Below, piece after piece: positions 24,846-33,610 of a DNA stretch of 64,000 nt. The notes under the pieces were generated by a model, which worked only from the letters and a program-made list of their open reading frames with translations, was not told the DNA's origin and did not search any database. The stretch's first letter is position 1; each line of letters begins with the position of its first letter. The translations under genes and the position numbers were made by a program. The DNA lies in the NCBI RefSeq assembly GCF_022843985.1, contig NZ_JALHMP010000003.1, positions 62,001 through 126,000 on the forward strand. The letters run 5' to 3'. Source of the stretch: Phreatobacter sp. (GTDB taxonomy: Bacteria; Pseudomonadota; Alphaproteobacteria; Rhizobiales; Phreatobacteraceae).

Positions 24846-25370
24846 TCAGCGCCCCAGGCGCAACGCGAAAGGCTCGCCCTCGAAGGCGTCGCGGCCGCGG
24901 CCGATCCGCTCGATGGCGGAGACCATGCGGCCATCGCGGCCGAGCATGCGGTCGGCGATGGTGACAAGGCGCAGGTTCGGCGTGGCGCTGGGACTGAGAC
25001 GCCTGAGTTCGCTGGCGAGCGCCTGCTCGTCCTCGGCGGGATTGATGGCGCAGGCGGTGATGAAGGCGGCCGCCGTGGAACGGCTGATGCCCGCCCAGCA
25101 ATGGACGACGAGGGGGCTCTGTTCGCCATGGCTGCGCCACCAGCCGCCGACAAAGCCGAGCAGCCGTTCGACATGGGCATCGGCCGGGGCCACATAGCCC
25201 TCCATCGGCGTGACGATGTCGTTCATGCCGAGGAAGAGGTGATCGTCCTCAGCCACCGAGATCGGCCGCTGCACCGCCGTGCCCTCGTTGATCAGCGTCA
25301 CCACGTGGCGCGCGCCGGAGGTTTCGACGGTGGCGGCGAGCCGGGACAGCGAACAGACGTGAACCTGCAT
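24846..25370 (-). CDS. Tyrosine phosphatase-like protein
   Basis: 174 residues. The loop HCWAGISRSTAA (about residue 92) is the Cys-x5-Arg catalytic motif of protein tyrosine/dual-specificity phosphatases. An upstream Asp-containing segment (DDHLFLGMNDI) could provide the general acid. It is a compact member without extra domains, as is common in alphaproteobacteria. ATG 25370 has GGGAAGG just upstream. The next gene upstream (25489-26112) is on the same strand with 118 bp between, so they may be co-transcribed. Substrate unknown. Confidence 0.85.
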   Translation of the reverse strand: MQVHVCSLSRLAATVETSGARHVVTLINEGTAVQRPISVAEDDHLFLGMNDIVTPMEGYVAPADAHVERLLGFVGGWWRSHGEQSPLVVHCWAGISRSTAAAFITACAINPAEDEQALASELRRLSPSATPNLRLVTIADRMLGRDGRMVSAIERIGRGRDAFEGEPFALRLGR

Positions 25371-25488
25371 GGACCTTCCCTCCTGGCGCCCGCAACGGCT
25401 TCTGGCCTGATAGCGCGGGATCGATGACGAGACGATGCGGCAGATCGGAGCGGCAGACAACGAAGCGCCCGCGCCCTGGCGTCCGCTC

Positions 25489-26112
25489 TCAGGCGGCGAG
25501 CGCCGCGAACCGGGCGAGATAGGCGGCCTTGGCGCTGTCGGAATCCATCGGCACCAGCACCGGCGGCACGCCCTTGGCACCGCCGAAGACGCCGTTCGGG
25601 GCGCCGAAGATCGCCGTCGCCTCGTCGTGCCCGAAGCCGGCGAGCTGGGTCGCCTCGAGGAAGGCGGCGACATGGTCGGCCCGCTTGGTCAGGGCGGCGA
25701 TGGCGGCCGGCGCCGTCGCCGGCAGCCCGAAGCGGATGTGGATGGCCCCCATCAGCCGCGCCTCGACCGTCTTGTAGTCGCCGCCGATCACCGCCTTGAA
25801 CGGCGAGATCATGTCGCCGATGACATATTCGGGCGCGTCGTGCAGCAGCACCGCGAGACGCCAGCACGTCTCCAGGCCGGGCTGCAGCCGCACCGCGATC
25901 TCCTCCACGAGCAGGCAGTGCTGGGCGACGGAAAAGACGTGCGGGCCGGTGGTCTGGCCGTTCCAGCGGGCGACGCGCGCCAGGCCATGGGCAATGTCCT
26001 CGATCTCGACATCGAGCGGCGAGGGATCGAGCAGGTCGAGCCTGCGGCCGGAGAGCATGCGTTGCCAGGCGCGCGGCGGGCGCTGGCGCGGGGACGGTGA
26101 GCGGGTGACCAT
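25489..26112 (-). CDS. YfbR-like HD-domain phosphohydrolase (5'-deoxynucleotidase type)
   Basis: 207 residues. ARWNGQTTGPHVFSVAQH supplies the first metal histidine, LLHDAPEYVIGD the HD pair, and a later Asp lies near ALTKRADHVAA. The context YVIGDMISPFK is characteristic of YfbR and related enzymes, which dephosphorylate deoxyribonucleoside 5'-monophosphates. I chose ATG 26112 (MVTRSPSPRQ), since the upstream in-frame extension is Arg/Pro-rich non-coding-like sequence. The C-terminal part (GVPPVLVPMDSDSAKA) is longer than in E. coli YfbR. Confidence 0.85.
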   Translation of the reverse strand: MVTRSPSPRQRPPRAWQRMLSGRRLDLLDPSPLDVEIEDIAHGLARVARWNGQTTGPHVFSVAQHCLLVEEIAVRLQPGLETCWRLAVLLHDAPEYVIGDMISPFKAVIGGDYKTVEARLMGAIHIRFGLPATAPAAIAALTKRADHVAAFLEATQLAGFGHDEATAIFGAPNGVFGGAKGVPPVLVPMDSDSAKAAYLARFAALAA

Positions 26113-26269
26113 GGCCTTTCCTGCCTGCTTCGCCCGCTGCCGACAAGCCGGGTTTTGGCAGCAGCATGGCGCGAGCGGGGAGAGCGTGCCGGTGGACGGG
26201 GGACCACCGAGGGGATAACGGGGTTGATCCTGCCTGCGCCCGGCGCGGGCCCTGGCCGAAGGATGCCGC

Positions 26270-27280
26270 ATGATCAGCGCCGCCATGGCACGCCTGCCGC
26301 AGCCCCCCGAGGCCGTCTCCCGCCCGCCGCGCATCGCGCTGGTCGACGCCGCCCGCGGCGCGGCGCTGGTGGCAATGTTCGTCTATCACTTCGCCTGGGA
26401 TCTCTCCTTTTTCCGGCTGATCACGACGGACATCGTCGCCCATCAGGGATGGCGCTGGTTCGCCCATGGCATTGCCGGCTCGTTCCTGGCGCTGGTCGGG
26501 GCGAGCCTGGTTCTGGCGACCCGCGGCGGTTTCGACCGCGACGGCTATCTGCGCCGTCTCGCCCTGGTGGCCGGGGCCGCGGCGCTGGTGACGGCGGGCA
26601 CCTATCTCTTCATGCCGGACGCCTATGTCTTCTTCGGCATCCTGCACCACATCGCCGTGGCGAGTGTCCTCGCCCTGCCCTTCCTCATGCTGCCGACGCT
26701 GGCGGTGGCCGGCGGCGCCATCACCGCCTTCGCCCTGCCCGCGCTCATCGCCCATCCGCTGCTCGACGCCGATCTCCTGCTCTGGCTCGGCCTCAGCGAC
26801 CGGCCAATCCGCTCCGGCGATTTCGTGCCGCTGTTCCCCTGGTTCGGCTGTGTGCTCGGCGGGATCGTGGCGGCACGGGCGGCGCGCGCCCTCATCGGCG
26901 AGGACAGGCTCGCCGGTCTCCGCGCCGACGGGCAGCCGGCCCGTCTCCTTGCGACGATGGGCCGGCATTCGCTGCCGATCTACCTCATCCACCAGCCGCT
27001 GTTCATCGCGCTACTTACGGCCTGGGTCTGGGTCTTCCCCGCCTCGATCCATCACGGGCCTTCGATGGGCGACGCGCAGACACGGCCCTTCGTCGAGGCC
27101 TGTGTCAGAACCTGCATCAGCAACGGCCAGGAGCCGGATCTCTGCCGCGAGGCCTGCGCATGCACGGCGGACCGGCTCAAGCGCGACAGTCTCTGGAGCC
27201 AGGCGCTGTCCGGCCAGTTGAGCGCGACGGAGCGCGCCCGCGTCGGCGAGATCGCACGCATCTGCACGCGGGGTGAGTGA
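26270..27280 (+). CDS. DUF1624 (HGSNAT-like) membrane protein with Cys-rich C-terminal tail
   Basis: 336 residues. RIALVDAARGAALVAMFVYHF is the N-terminal signature of DUF1624/heparan-alpha-glucosaminide N-acetyltransferase-like proteins (in short form, RIALVDAARG and YHFAWDL). Seven or more hydrophobic helices follow, and GRHSLPIYLIHQP is the conserved last block. Related proteins transfer acyl groups across the membrane. Residues about 280-336 form a hydrophilic tail with cysteines spaced ACVRTC...LCREACAC...ICTRGE, which is not part of the core domain. The ATG has AAGGA upstream. Confidence 0.85.
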   Translation: MISAAMARLPQPPEAVSRPPRIALVDAARGAALVAMFVYHFAWDLSFFRLITTDIVAHQGWRWFAHGIAGSFLALVGASLVLATRGGFDRDGYLRRLALVAGAAALVTAGTYLFMPDAYVFFGILHHIAVASVLALPFLMLPTLAVAGGAITAFALPALIAHPLLDADLLLWLGLSDRPIRSGDFVPLFPWFGCVLGGIVAARAARALIGEDRLAGLRADGQPARLLATMGRHSLPIYLIHQPLFIALLTAWVWVFPASIHHGPSMGDAQTRPFVEACVRTCISNGQEPDLCREACACTADRLKRDSLWSQALSGQLSATERARVGEIARICTRGE

Positions 27281-27317
27281 CGCGTGGTGGAGGCGCGGAG
27301 CAGGCAGAAGCGCCGCC

Positions 27318-27914
27318 TCACCCCAGCGCCTTGACCTCCTCGTGGCGGAAACAGCCGACCAGGTGGTCGTTGGTCATGCCGACCGCCTGCATGAAGGCAT
27401 AGACGATGGTCGGGCCGACGAAGGAAAAACCGCGCGCCTTCAGGTCCTTCGACAGTTTCTGCGCGACCGCGGTCTCGGTTGGAACCTGCGCCCGGTCGCG
27501 GTGGTCCGGCTGGAGCGGACGGCCATCGACATATTTCCACAGACAATCGGAGAAACCTTCACCGCGGGCCATCATGTCGCAGTAGATGCCGGCCGCCTTC
27601 ACCGTCCCGACGATCTTGGCGCGGTTGCGGATGATGCCGGAGTCTTCCATCAGGGCCGCGACCTTGTCAGGCCCGTAGCCGGCGACGACCTCCGGCTTGA
27701 AGCCGTCGAAGACCTTTCGGAAATGGTCGCGCTTGCGCAGGATGGTGATCCAGGACAGGCCAGCCTGGAATCCGTCGAGGATCAGCTTCTCGAACAGGGC
27801 GCGATCGTCGCGCTCAGGGACCCCCCAGTCGGTGTCGTGATAGGCGACATAGAGCGGATCGTGGCCGGGCCACCAGCAGCGCGGCTTGCCGTCTGCATGA
27901 TCGGTGAGCAGCAT
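27318..27914 (-). CDS. tag: DNA-3-methyladenine glycosylase I
   Basis: 198 residues. RCWWPGHDPLYVAYHDTDWG is close to the E. coli Tag N-terminus, with the zinc Cys and His. ILDGFQAGLSWITILRKRD, the conserved FVGPTIVYAFMQAVG and a C-terminal DHLVGC supply the rest of the zinc site and DNA-binding helices. The enzyme excises 3-methyladenine from DNA. ATG 27914 (MLLTDHADGK) was chosen over a TTG-type upstream extension. It is divergent from the cluster 2 binding protein; the AT-rich motif at 27931-27956 lies only 17 bp from its start. Confidence 0.95.
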   Translation of the reverse strand: MLLTDHADGKPRCWWPGHDPLYVAYHDTDWGVPERDDRALFEKLILDGFQAGLSWITILRKRDHFRKVFDGFKPEVVAGYGPDKVAALMEDSGIIRNRAKIVGTVKAAGIYCDMMARGEGFSDCLWKYVDGRPLQPDHRDRAQVPTETAVAQKLSKDLKARGFSFVGPTIVYAFMQAVGMTNDHLVGCFRHEEVKALG

Positions 27915-27930
27915 CAGGGTCTCCTGCCGA

Positions 27931-27956
27931 ATTATTTTACACTTAAAATATTTTTG
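27931..27956. promoter_or_regulatory. Cluster 2 shared motif, copy 1 (upstream of Liv operon)
   Basis: The core 27935-27954 fits TTTTAnnCnTnAAnTATTT, containing the dyad TTTA-N4-TAAA. The same motif occurs twice in the 42674-43008 gap, once near each divergent start of the same pathway. It lies 118 bp before the binding-protein ATG. It is a candidate site of the MarR protein encoded at 32158. Confidence 0.6.
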
Positions 27957-28042
27957 GCGGGTGGGGTTGTTCGCGAAAATTCCGCGTTGATAATGCCTTC
28001 GCATTGGCCGCGACCACGGACAAGCCCGGGAGCGGTCTTCGA

Positions 28043-28059
28043 CCCGAGTCAGACTCGGG
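28043..28059. promoter_or_regulatory. Inverted repeat in the leader of the cluster 2 binding-protein gene
   Basis: CCCGAGT and ACTCGGG form perfect 7-bp arms with a CAG loop, ending 15 bases before ATG 28074 and just before the ribosome site GGGAGG. It could be a leader hairpin that modulates or stabilises the message, or a second protein site. There is only one copy. Confidence 0.4.
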
Positions 28060-28073
28060 GTGGGAGGTTTTCG

Positions 28074-29246
28074 ATGAAGCGCATCCTTCTCTCTCTGGCG
28101 CTGGGAGCGGCCACGCTCGCCGCGCCGGCCCAGGCCCAGGAGCCGATCCGCATCGGCGTGATCCAGACCCTATCCGGTCCTGCTGCCGTCCTCGGTCAGC
28201 AGGCGCGTGACGGACTTCAGCTCGCCGTCCGCCAGCTCGGCGGCAAGATGGGCGGCCGCGATGTCCAGGTCATCGTCGTCGACGACGAGCTGAAGCCGGA
28301 TGTGGCTGTGCAGCGCGTCCAGGCGCTGATCGACCGCGACCGTGTCGACTTCGTCGTCGGCCCGATCTTCTCCAACATCCTGCAGGCGATCCACGCTCCG
28401 GTGGTCAATTCGCCGCGCGCCTTCCTGATCAGCGCCAATGCCGGTCCGTCGAGCTATGCCGGCCGCGGCTGCCATGAGAATTTCTTCGTCACCTCCTACC
28501 AGAACGACCAGGTGCACGAGGTCCTCGGCGCCTATGCGCAGCGGCGGGGCATGCAGAAGGTGTTCCTGCTGACCCCGAACTACCAGGCCGGGCGCGACGC
28601 CATGGCCGGTTTCAAGCGGCATTTCCGCGGCCAGATCGTCGACGAGGTCTATACCCCCCTCGGCCATCTCGACTTCTCGGCCGAGCTCGCCCGCATCGGC
28701 GCCTCGGGCGCCGACGCCCTGTTCACCTTCATGCCCGGCGGCATGGGCGTGAACCTGGTGCGCCAGTACGGCCAGGCCGGCCTCACCCAGCGCGTGCCCT
28801 TCCTCTCGGCCTTCACCGTCGACGAATCGACGCTTCCGGCCCAGCAGGACGCCGCCCTCGGCATGCTCGCCGGCATGACCTGGGCGCCGAACATGGACAA
28901 TCCGCAGAACAGGAAGTTCGTCGCCGACTACGAGGCGGCCTTCGGTTCGGTGCCGGGCTCCTACGCCATGCAGGCCTATGACGCGGCCATGCTGATCAAC
29001 AGCGCGGTGGTCGCCACCGGTGGCAACCTGACGGACCGTGCCGCGGTCCGCACGGCGCTGCGCAAGGCCGACTTCACCTCGCTACGCGGCCGCTTCCGCT
29101 TCGCCAACAACCACTATCCGATCCAGGACTTCTACACGGTGCGCGCCGCCAAGCGGCCGGACGGCAAGTTCCAGACCGAGATCGTGGAGCGCATCTTCGA
29201 GAACTACACCGACGTCTACGCCGCCCAGTGCCCGATGCGCTGGTAA
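28074..29246 (+). CDS. Branched-chain-type ABC transporter substrate-binding protein (cluster 2)
   Basis: 390 residues. A Sec signal peptide (MKRILLSLALGAATLAAPAQAQ) is cleaved around residue 22; in short form it runs MKRILLSL to APAQA. The mature part starts EPIRIGVIQTLSGPAAVLG, a type-1 periplasmic binding protein opening, followed by RVQALIDRDRVDFVVG and TPNYQAGRDAM. GGGAGG lies 7 nt upstream of the ATG. This gene class is often linked to aromatic-acid or amino-acid uptake. Given the pathway that follows, tryptophan, kynurenine or anthranilate are sensible ligand guesses. Confidence 0.92.
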   Translation: MKRILLSLALGAATLAAPAQAQEPIRIGVIQTLSGPAAVLGQQARDGLQLAVRQLGGKMGGRDVQVIVVDDELKPDVAVQRVQALIDRDRVDFVVGPIFSNILQAIHAPVVNSPRAFLISANAGPSSYAGRGCHENFFVTSYQNDQVHEVLGAYAQRRGMQKVFLLTPNYQAGRDAMAGFKRHFRGQIVDEVYTPLGHLDFSAELARIGASGADALFTFMPGGMGVNLVRQYGQAGLTQRVPFLSAFTVDESTLPAQQDAALGMLAGMTWAPNMDNPQNRKFVADYEAAFGSVPGSYAMQAYDAAMLINSAVVATGGNLTDRAAVRTALRKADFTSLRGRFRFANNHYPIQDFYTVRAAKRPDGKFQTEIVERIFENYTDVYAAQCPMRW

Positions 29247-29260
29247 GCCGCACGCCGCAG

Positions 29261-29287
29261 CACCCTCTCCTCTCGCGGGAGAGGGTG
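29261..29287 (+). terminator. Strong hairpin after the binding-protein gene
   Basis: CACCCTCTCC and GGAGAGGGTG form perfect 10-bp arms around TCTCGCG, 15 bp after the stop. There is no T-run, so it is more likely a partial terminator or an mRNA-end stabiliser that lets the binding protein be made in excess of the permeases. It also resembles the end of a family-A repeat. Confidence 0.45.
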
Positions 29288-29311
29288 GCTGTACCGGGCC
29301 GGAGTTCCTGT

Positions 29312-29437
29312 CCGTCATCCCCGGCCAAGGGAAGCGAGGGGAAGGGGATCCCGGAGCCGAAAGGCGCCGACCTCCATTTCGGTGCAGCCGCCCCTGGCCC
29401 CCCTTCCCTCGGCCTTTGGTCTCGCATGGGGTGACGG
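29312..29437. repeat. Imperfect long inverted repeat between binding-protein and livH genes
   Basis: The ends CCGTCATCCCC and GGGGTGACGG are inverted, with inner arms around GGCCAAGGGAAG and CTTCCCTCGGCC. This class of CGTCAT...ATGACG dyad is similar to, but distinct from, the elements at 56882 and 61175. It fills most of the 261-bp gap; I see no gene in it. Confidence 0.55.
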
Positions 29438-29507
29438 GCGACGCGGTTCGGCGTCTGCCCGCTCAACCGACACGCCGCCAGCCCCGAGCGCCTGACCTAG
29501 AGGCCCC

Positions 29508-30431
29508 ATGTCCTCCACGCTCCTCATCATCCAGACGCTGAATGGGCTGCAGCTCGGCGTGCTGCTGTTCCTCATCGCCGCCGGCCTGACGCTGGTCTTC
29601 GGTGTGATGGACTTCATCAACCTCGCCCATGGCGTCCAGTACATGCTGGGGGCCTATCTCGCCGCCATGTTCGTCGCCTGGACCGGCAATTTCTTCATCG
29701 GCATCGCCCTCGCGCTGATCAGCGCCCTCGCCTTCGGCCTGCTGCTGGAGGTCGTGGTGATGCGCCATCTCTACGACCGCGACCATCTCGAACAGGTTCT
29801 GGCGACCTTCGGGCTGATCCTGTTCCTCAACGAGGGCGTGAAGATCGTCTGGGGCGCGGCGCCGCTGCAGGTGCCGATCCCCGACTCGCTGTCGGGCACG
29901 ATCCGCATCGCCGATGGCGTGCTCTATCCGGTCTGGCGCCTCGCCATCATCGGCTCGGGGCTCGCCGTGGCGCTCGGACTCTATCTGATCGTCGCCAAGA
30001 CGCGGGTCGGCATGCTGATCCGGGCGGGCGCCACCAATGCGCCGATGGTCTCGGCGCTGGGCGTCGACATCCGCCGCCTGTTCATGATCGTCTTCGGCTT
30101 TGGCGCCATGCTCGCCGGCTTCGCCGGTTCGATGGCCGCGCCGGTCTTCTCGGTCGAGCCGGGCATGGGCGACAACCTGCTCATTCTCGCCTTCGTCGTC
30201 ATCGTCATCGGCGGCATCGGCTCGATCCGCGGTGCCTTCGTCGGCGCCCTGCTGGTCGGCCTGGTCGACACGCTGCTGCGCTCCTTCTCGGTCGATCTGC
30301 TGCGCCTCGCCGGCCTGTCGCCCTCGGATGCGCGGACCATCGGCCCGGCGATCGCCTCCATGTCGATCTATATCCTGATGGCGGCGGTGCTGTTCTTCCG
30401 GCCCACCGGCCTGTTCCCGGCCAAGGGCTGA
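29508..30431 (+). CDS. livH: Branched-chain-type ABC permease LivH (cluster 2)
   Basis: 307 residues. It has the LivH blocks AAGLTLVFGVMDFINLAHG, LEQVLATFGLILFLNEGVK and FVVIVIGGIGSIRGAFVGA and about eight hydrophobic helices. It is an inner-membrane channel subunit paired with LivM, whose ATG follows the stop by 3 bp. In contrast to cluster 1, the two permeases are separate proteins. Confidence 0.93.
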   Translation: MSSTLLIIQTLNGLQLGVLLFLIAAGLTLVFGVMDFINLAHGVQYMLGAYLAAMFVAWTGNFFIGIALALISALAFGLLLEVVVMRHLYDRDHLEQVLATFGLILFLNEGVKIVWGAAPLQVPIPDSLSGTIRIADGVLYPVWRLAIIGSGLAVALGLYLIVAKTRVGMLIRAGATNAPMVSALGVDIRRLFMIVFGFGAMLAGFAGSMAAPVFSVEPGMGDNLLILAFVVIVIGGIGSIRGAFVGALLVGLVDTLLRSFSVDLLRLAGLSPSDARTIGPAIASMSIYILMAAVLFFRPTGLFPAKG

Positions 30432-30434
30432 ACC

Positions 30435-31409
30435 ATGGCCGAACCCCCCGCCCCCACCCCCGCCCTGCCTGCGACGCCGCCGCTCTGGCGACGGATCTGG
30501 CTGCCCGTCCTCGTCTTCGCGCTGCTGGCACTGGTGCCCTTCGTCTGGGGCGAGCGCTTCATTCTCGGTCTCGTCACCCGCGCCATGATCATGGCGATCG
30601 CCGCCCTGTCGCTCGACCTCATCCTCGGCTATGGCGCGCTCGTCTCGTTCGGCCATGCGGCCTTTCTCGGCCTCGGCGCCTATGCGGTGGCGATCCTGTT
30701 CTCCCACGACATCGTCGATGCGGCGATCGCCTTTCCCGTGGCCATCCTGGTCGGCGCCGGCTTCGCCTTCGTCACCGGCGCCATCTCGCTGAAGACCCGC
30801 GGCGTCTATTTCATCATGATCACCCTGGCCTTCGGGCAGATGGCCTTCTTCACCGCGACGAGCCTGTCGGCCTATGGCGGTGATGACGGCCTGCGCATGT
30901 TCCACCGCTCGGAAGTCTTCGGCACCCGCGTCCTGGCCAACGACACCACCTTCTACTTCGTCGTGCTCGGCACGCTTGCCGGCTGTTTCGTGCTGCTGAA
31001 GATGATCGTCGGCTCGCGCTTCGGGCGCGTGCTGCGCGGCGCCAAGGAGAACGAGCGGCGCATGCGGGCCCTTGGCTTCGACCCGTTCCGCTACCGGCTC
31101 GCCGCCTATGTCATTGCCGGCGCCATCTGCGCCCTGGCGGGCGCGCTCTTCGCCAATCTCGGCATGTTCGTCGCCCCCGCCTACATGACCTGGCAGCGCT
31201 CCGGCGAATTCATCGCCATGGTGGTGCTCGGCGGCATGGGCACGCTGATCGGCCCGATCATCGGCGCCATCGGCGTGACGCTGGTGGAGGAATGGCTGGC
31301 GGCCCTGACGCAGCACTGGAAGGTGATCTTCGGGCCGATGGTGGTGCTGGTCGCCATCTTCGCGCGCGGCGGCATCGTCAAGCTGCTGGAGCGAGTCGCC
31401 GGCAAATGA
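30435..31409 (+). CDS. livM: Branched-chain-type ABC permease LivM (cluster 2)
   Basis: 324 residues. It has a Pro-rich cytosolic N-terminus (AEPPAPTPALPATPP), then helices with the LivM signature LDLILGYGALVSFGHAAFLG, the loop ENERRMRALGFDPFRYRL and the C-terminal VVLGGMGTLIGPIIGA. It forms the channel with LivH. Its stop overlaps the ATG of livG (ATGA). Confidence 0.93.
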   Translation: MAEPPAPTPALPATPPLWRRIWLPVLVFALLALVPFVWGERFILGLVTRAMIMAIAALSLDLILGYGALVSFGHAAFLGLGAYAVAILFSHDIVDAAIAFPVAILVGAGFAFVTGAISLKTRGVYFIMITLAFGQMAFFTATSLSAYGGDDGLRMFHRSEVFGTRVLANDTTFYFVVLGTLAGCFVLLKMIVGSRFGRVLRGAKENERRMRALGFDPFRYRLAAYVIAGAICALAGALFANLGMFVAPAYMTWQRSGEFIAMVVLGGMGTLIGPIIGAIGVTLVEEWLAALTQHWKVIFGPMVVLVAIFARGGIVKLLERVAGK

Positions 31410-32161
31410 CAGCGCCCATCCTTTCCCTGAACAACCTGCACAAGGCCTATGGCGCGCTGAAGGTGACGGACGGCGTCAGCCTCGACGTCGGCGCCGGCGA
31501 GTTGCACGCCATCATCGGCCCGAACGGCGCCGGCAAGACGACGCTCATCTCGGAGATCACCGGCGAGGTGGCGCTCGATGCCGGGACGGTGACCTTCGAC
31601 GGCACCGATGTCACCGCCCTGCCTGTCCATGCCCGGGCCCTGAAGGGCCTGACGCGCTCGTTCCAGATCACCCAGGTCCTGCCCGGCTTCACGGTGCTGG
31701 AAAATGTCGCGACCGCCGCCCAGGCGCATGACGGATCATCGTTCCACTTCTTCCGGTCGGCAGGCGCCGACCGGCGGCTCAACGACACCGCCATGGCGGC
31801 CCTTGGAGAGGTCGGCCTCGCCGCGCGGGCGATCCTGCCGGCGGCCAGCCTGTCGCATGGCGAGAAGCGCCAGCTCGAGATCGCCATGGCGCTGGTGTCG
31901 CAGCCCAAGCTCCTCCTCCTCGACGAGCCCATGGCCGGCATGGGGCGGGAGGAGACCGAGCGCATGGTCGCGGTGCTGATGGCGCTGAAAGGGCGCTATC
32001 CCATGGTGCTGGTGGAACACGACATGCACGCCGTCTTCCGCCTCGCCGACCGCATCTCCGTGCTGGTCTATGGACAGGTCATCGCCTCCGGCAGCCCCGA
32101 GGCGGTGCGCGCCGATCCGGCGGTCCGCGAGGCCTATCTCGGCGAGGAGGAGTTCGGATGA
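31406..32161 (+). CDS. livG: Branched-chain-type ABC ATP-binding protein LivG (cluster 2)
   Basis: 251 residues. Walker A GPNGAGKTT, signature LSHGEKRQLEIAMAL, Walker B LLLLDEPMAGMGREE and H-loop VLVEHDMHAVF are intact, and the usual LivG tail (RADPAVREAYLGEEE) is present. It starts within the livM stop and its own stop overlaps the marR ATG. The partner LivF is encoded only after the regulator and a repeat, at 32897, which is an unusual split. Confidence 0.93.
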   Translation: MTAPILSLNNLHKAYGALKVTDGVSLDVGAGELHAIIGPNGAGKTTLISEITGEVALDAGTVTFDGTDVTALPVHARALKGLTRSFQITQVLPGFTVLENVATAAQAHDGSSFHFFRSAGADRRLNDTAMAALGEVGLAARAILPAASLSHGEKRQLEIAMALVSQPKLLLLDEPMAGMGREETERMVAVLMALKGRYPMVLVEHDMHAVFRLADRISVLVYGQVIASGSPEAVRADPAVREAYLGEEEFG

Positions 32162-32676
32162 GCGAGCCCAACCTCGCCATCGATGCCGAGACGCGCCTGG
32201 CGCACCAGAGCGGTGATACCCGGCCAGAGCTCAGGCTCTGGCTGCGGCTGCTCACCTGCACGACGATGATCGAGCGCGAGATCCGCCGCCGCCTCGCCGA
32301 GCGGTTCCAGATCACCCTGCCGCGCTTCGACCTGCTGGCCCAGCTCGACAAGTCGCCGGAGGGCATGACGCTGGGCGACATCTCCCGCCGCATGATGGTC
32401 ACCAACGGCAACGTCACCGGCCTCGTCGCCCGCATCGCCGAGCAGGGCTATGTCGAGAAGCGCCGCGATGCCTTCGACGGCCGGGCCCAGCGCATCGTCA
32501 TGACTGCCAAGGGCCATCACGATTTCGCCCGCATGGCGCGGGAGCACGGCGCCTGGGTGCGCGAGTTGCTCGCCGACGTCGACCCGACCGAGCGCGAGGT
32601 GCTGATGGGCCTGCTTGCCAAGACGAAGGGCTCGGTCGCCCGCGCCACGGCGGCCAGGATGGAGGGCGGGGCATGA
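32158..32676 (+). CDS. MarR family transcriptional regulator (cluster 2)
   Basis: 172 residues. The winged HTH is clear: ITLPRFDLLAQLDKSPEGMTL, then LGDISRRMMVTNGNVTGLV as recognition helix and YVEKRRDAFDGRAQRIVM as wing. The MTNGNVTGL variant is common in MarR proteins that control aryl-CoA or hydroxycinnamate genes, where the ligand is often a CoA thioester. It is embedded in the transporter operon between livG and livF. I infer that it binds the TTTA-N4-TAAA motif found at 27931, 42690 and 42745. Confidence 0.9.
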   Translation: MSEPNLAIDAETRLAHQSGDTRPELRLWLRLLTCTTMIEREIRRRLAERFQITLPRFDLLAQLDKSPEGMTLGDISRRMMVTNGNVTGLVARIAEQGYVEKRRDAFDGRAQRIVMTAKGHHDFARMAREHGAWVRELLADVDPTEREVLMGLLAKTKGSVARATAARMEGGA

Positions 32677-32712
32677 GTTTGTTCGCGGCTCCGATCGGGG
32701 CAGAAGCAACAA

Positions 32713-32870
32713 GGCCCCACCCGCACCCTCCCCTCGCTCCGCGAGGAGAGGGGGGCTACCGCGTCGCGCTTCACTGTCGACCGCCGCGCCAGGCACCGCC
32801 GCCTGCGATGACACGCGCGGTCGAAGTCTCCCTCTCCTCGCGCCAGCGAGGGGAGGGTGCGGGTGGGGCC
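32713..32870. repeat. Family-A palindromic repeat with perfect 26-bp terminal inverted repeats
   Basis: Positions 32713-32738 and 32845-32870 are exact reverse complements over 26 bp, starting GGCCCCACCCGCACCC. Short inner hairpins lie next to each end (CCTCGCTCCGCGAGG; CCTCGCGCCAGCGAGG). The right 50 bp nearly equals the right end of the copy at 40858-41011. It sits inside the cluster 2 operon, between marR and livF, and has no coding capacity. Confidence 0.85.
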
Positions 32871-32896
32871 TGCCACGCACAACCCGGGGCCACCCC

Positions 32897-33598
<702 letters not shown>

Positions 33599-33610
33599 TC
33601 GGACCTGCCC

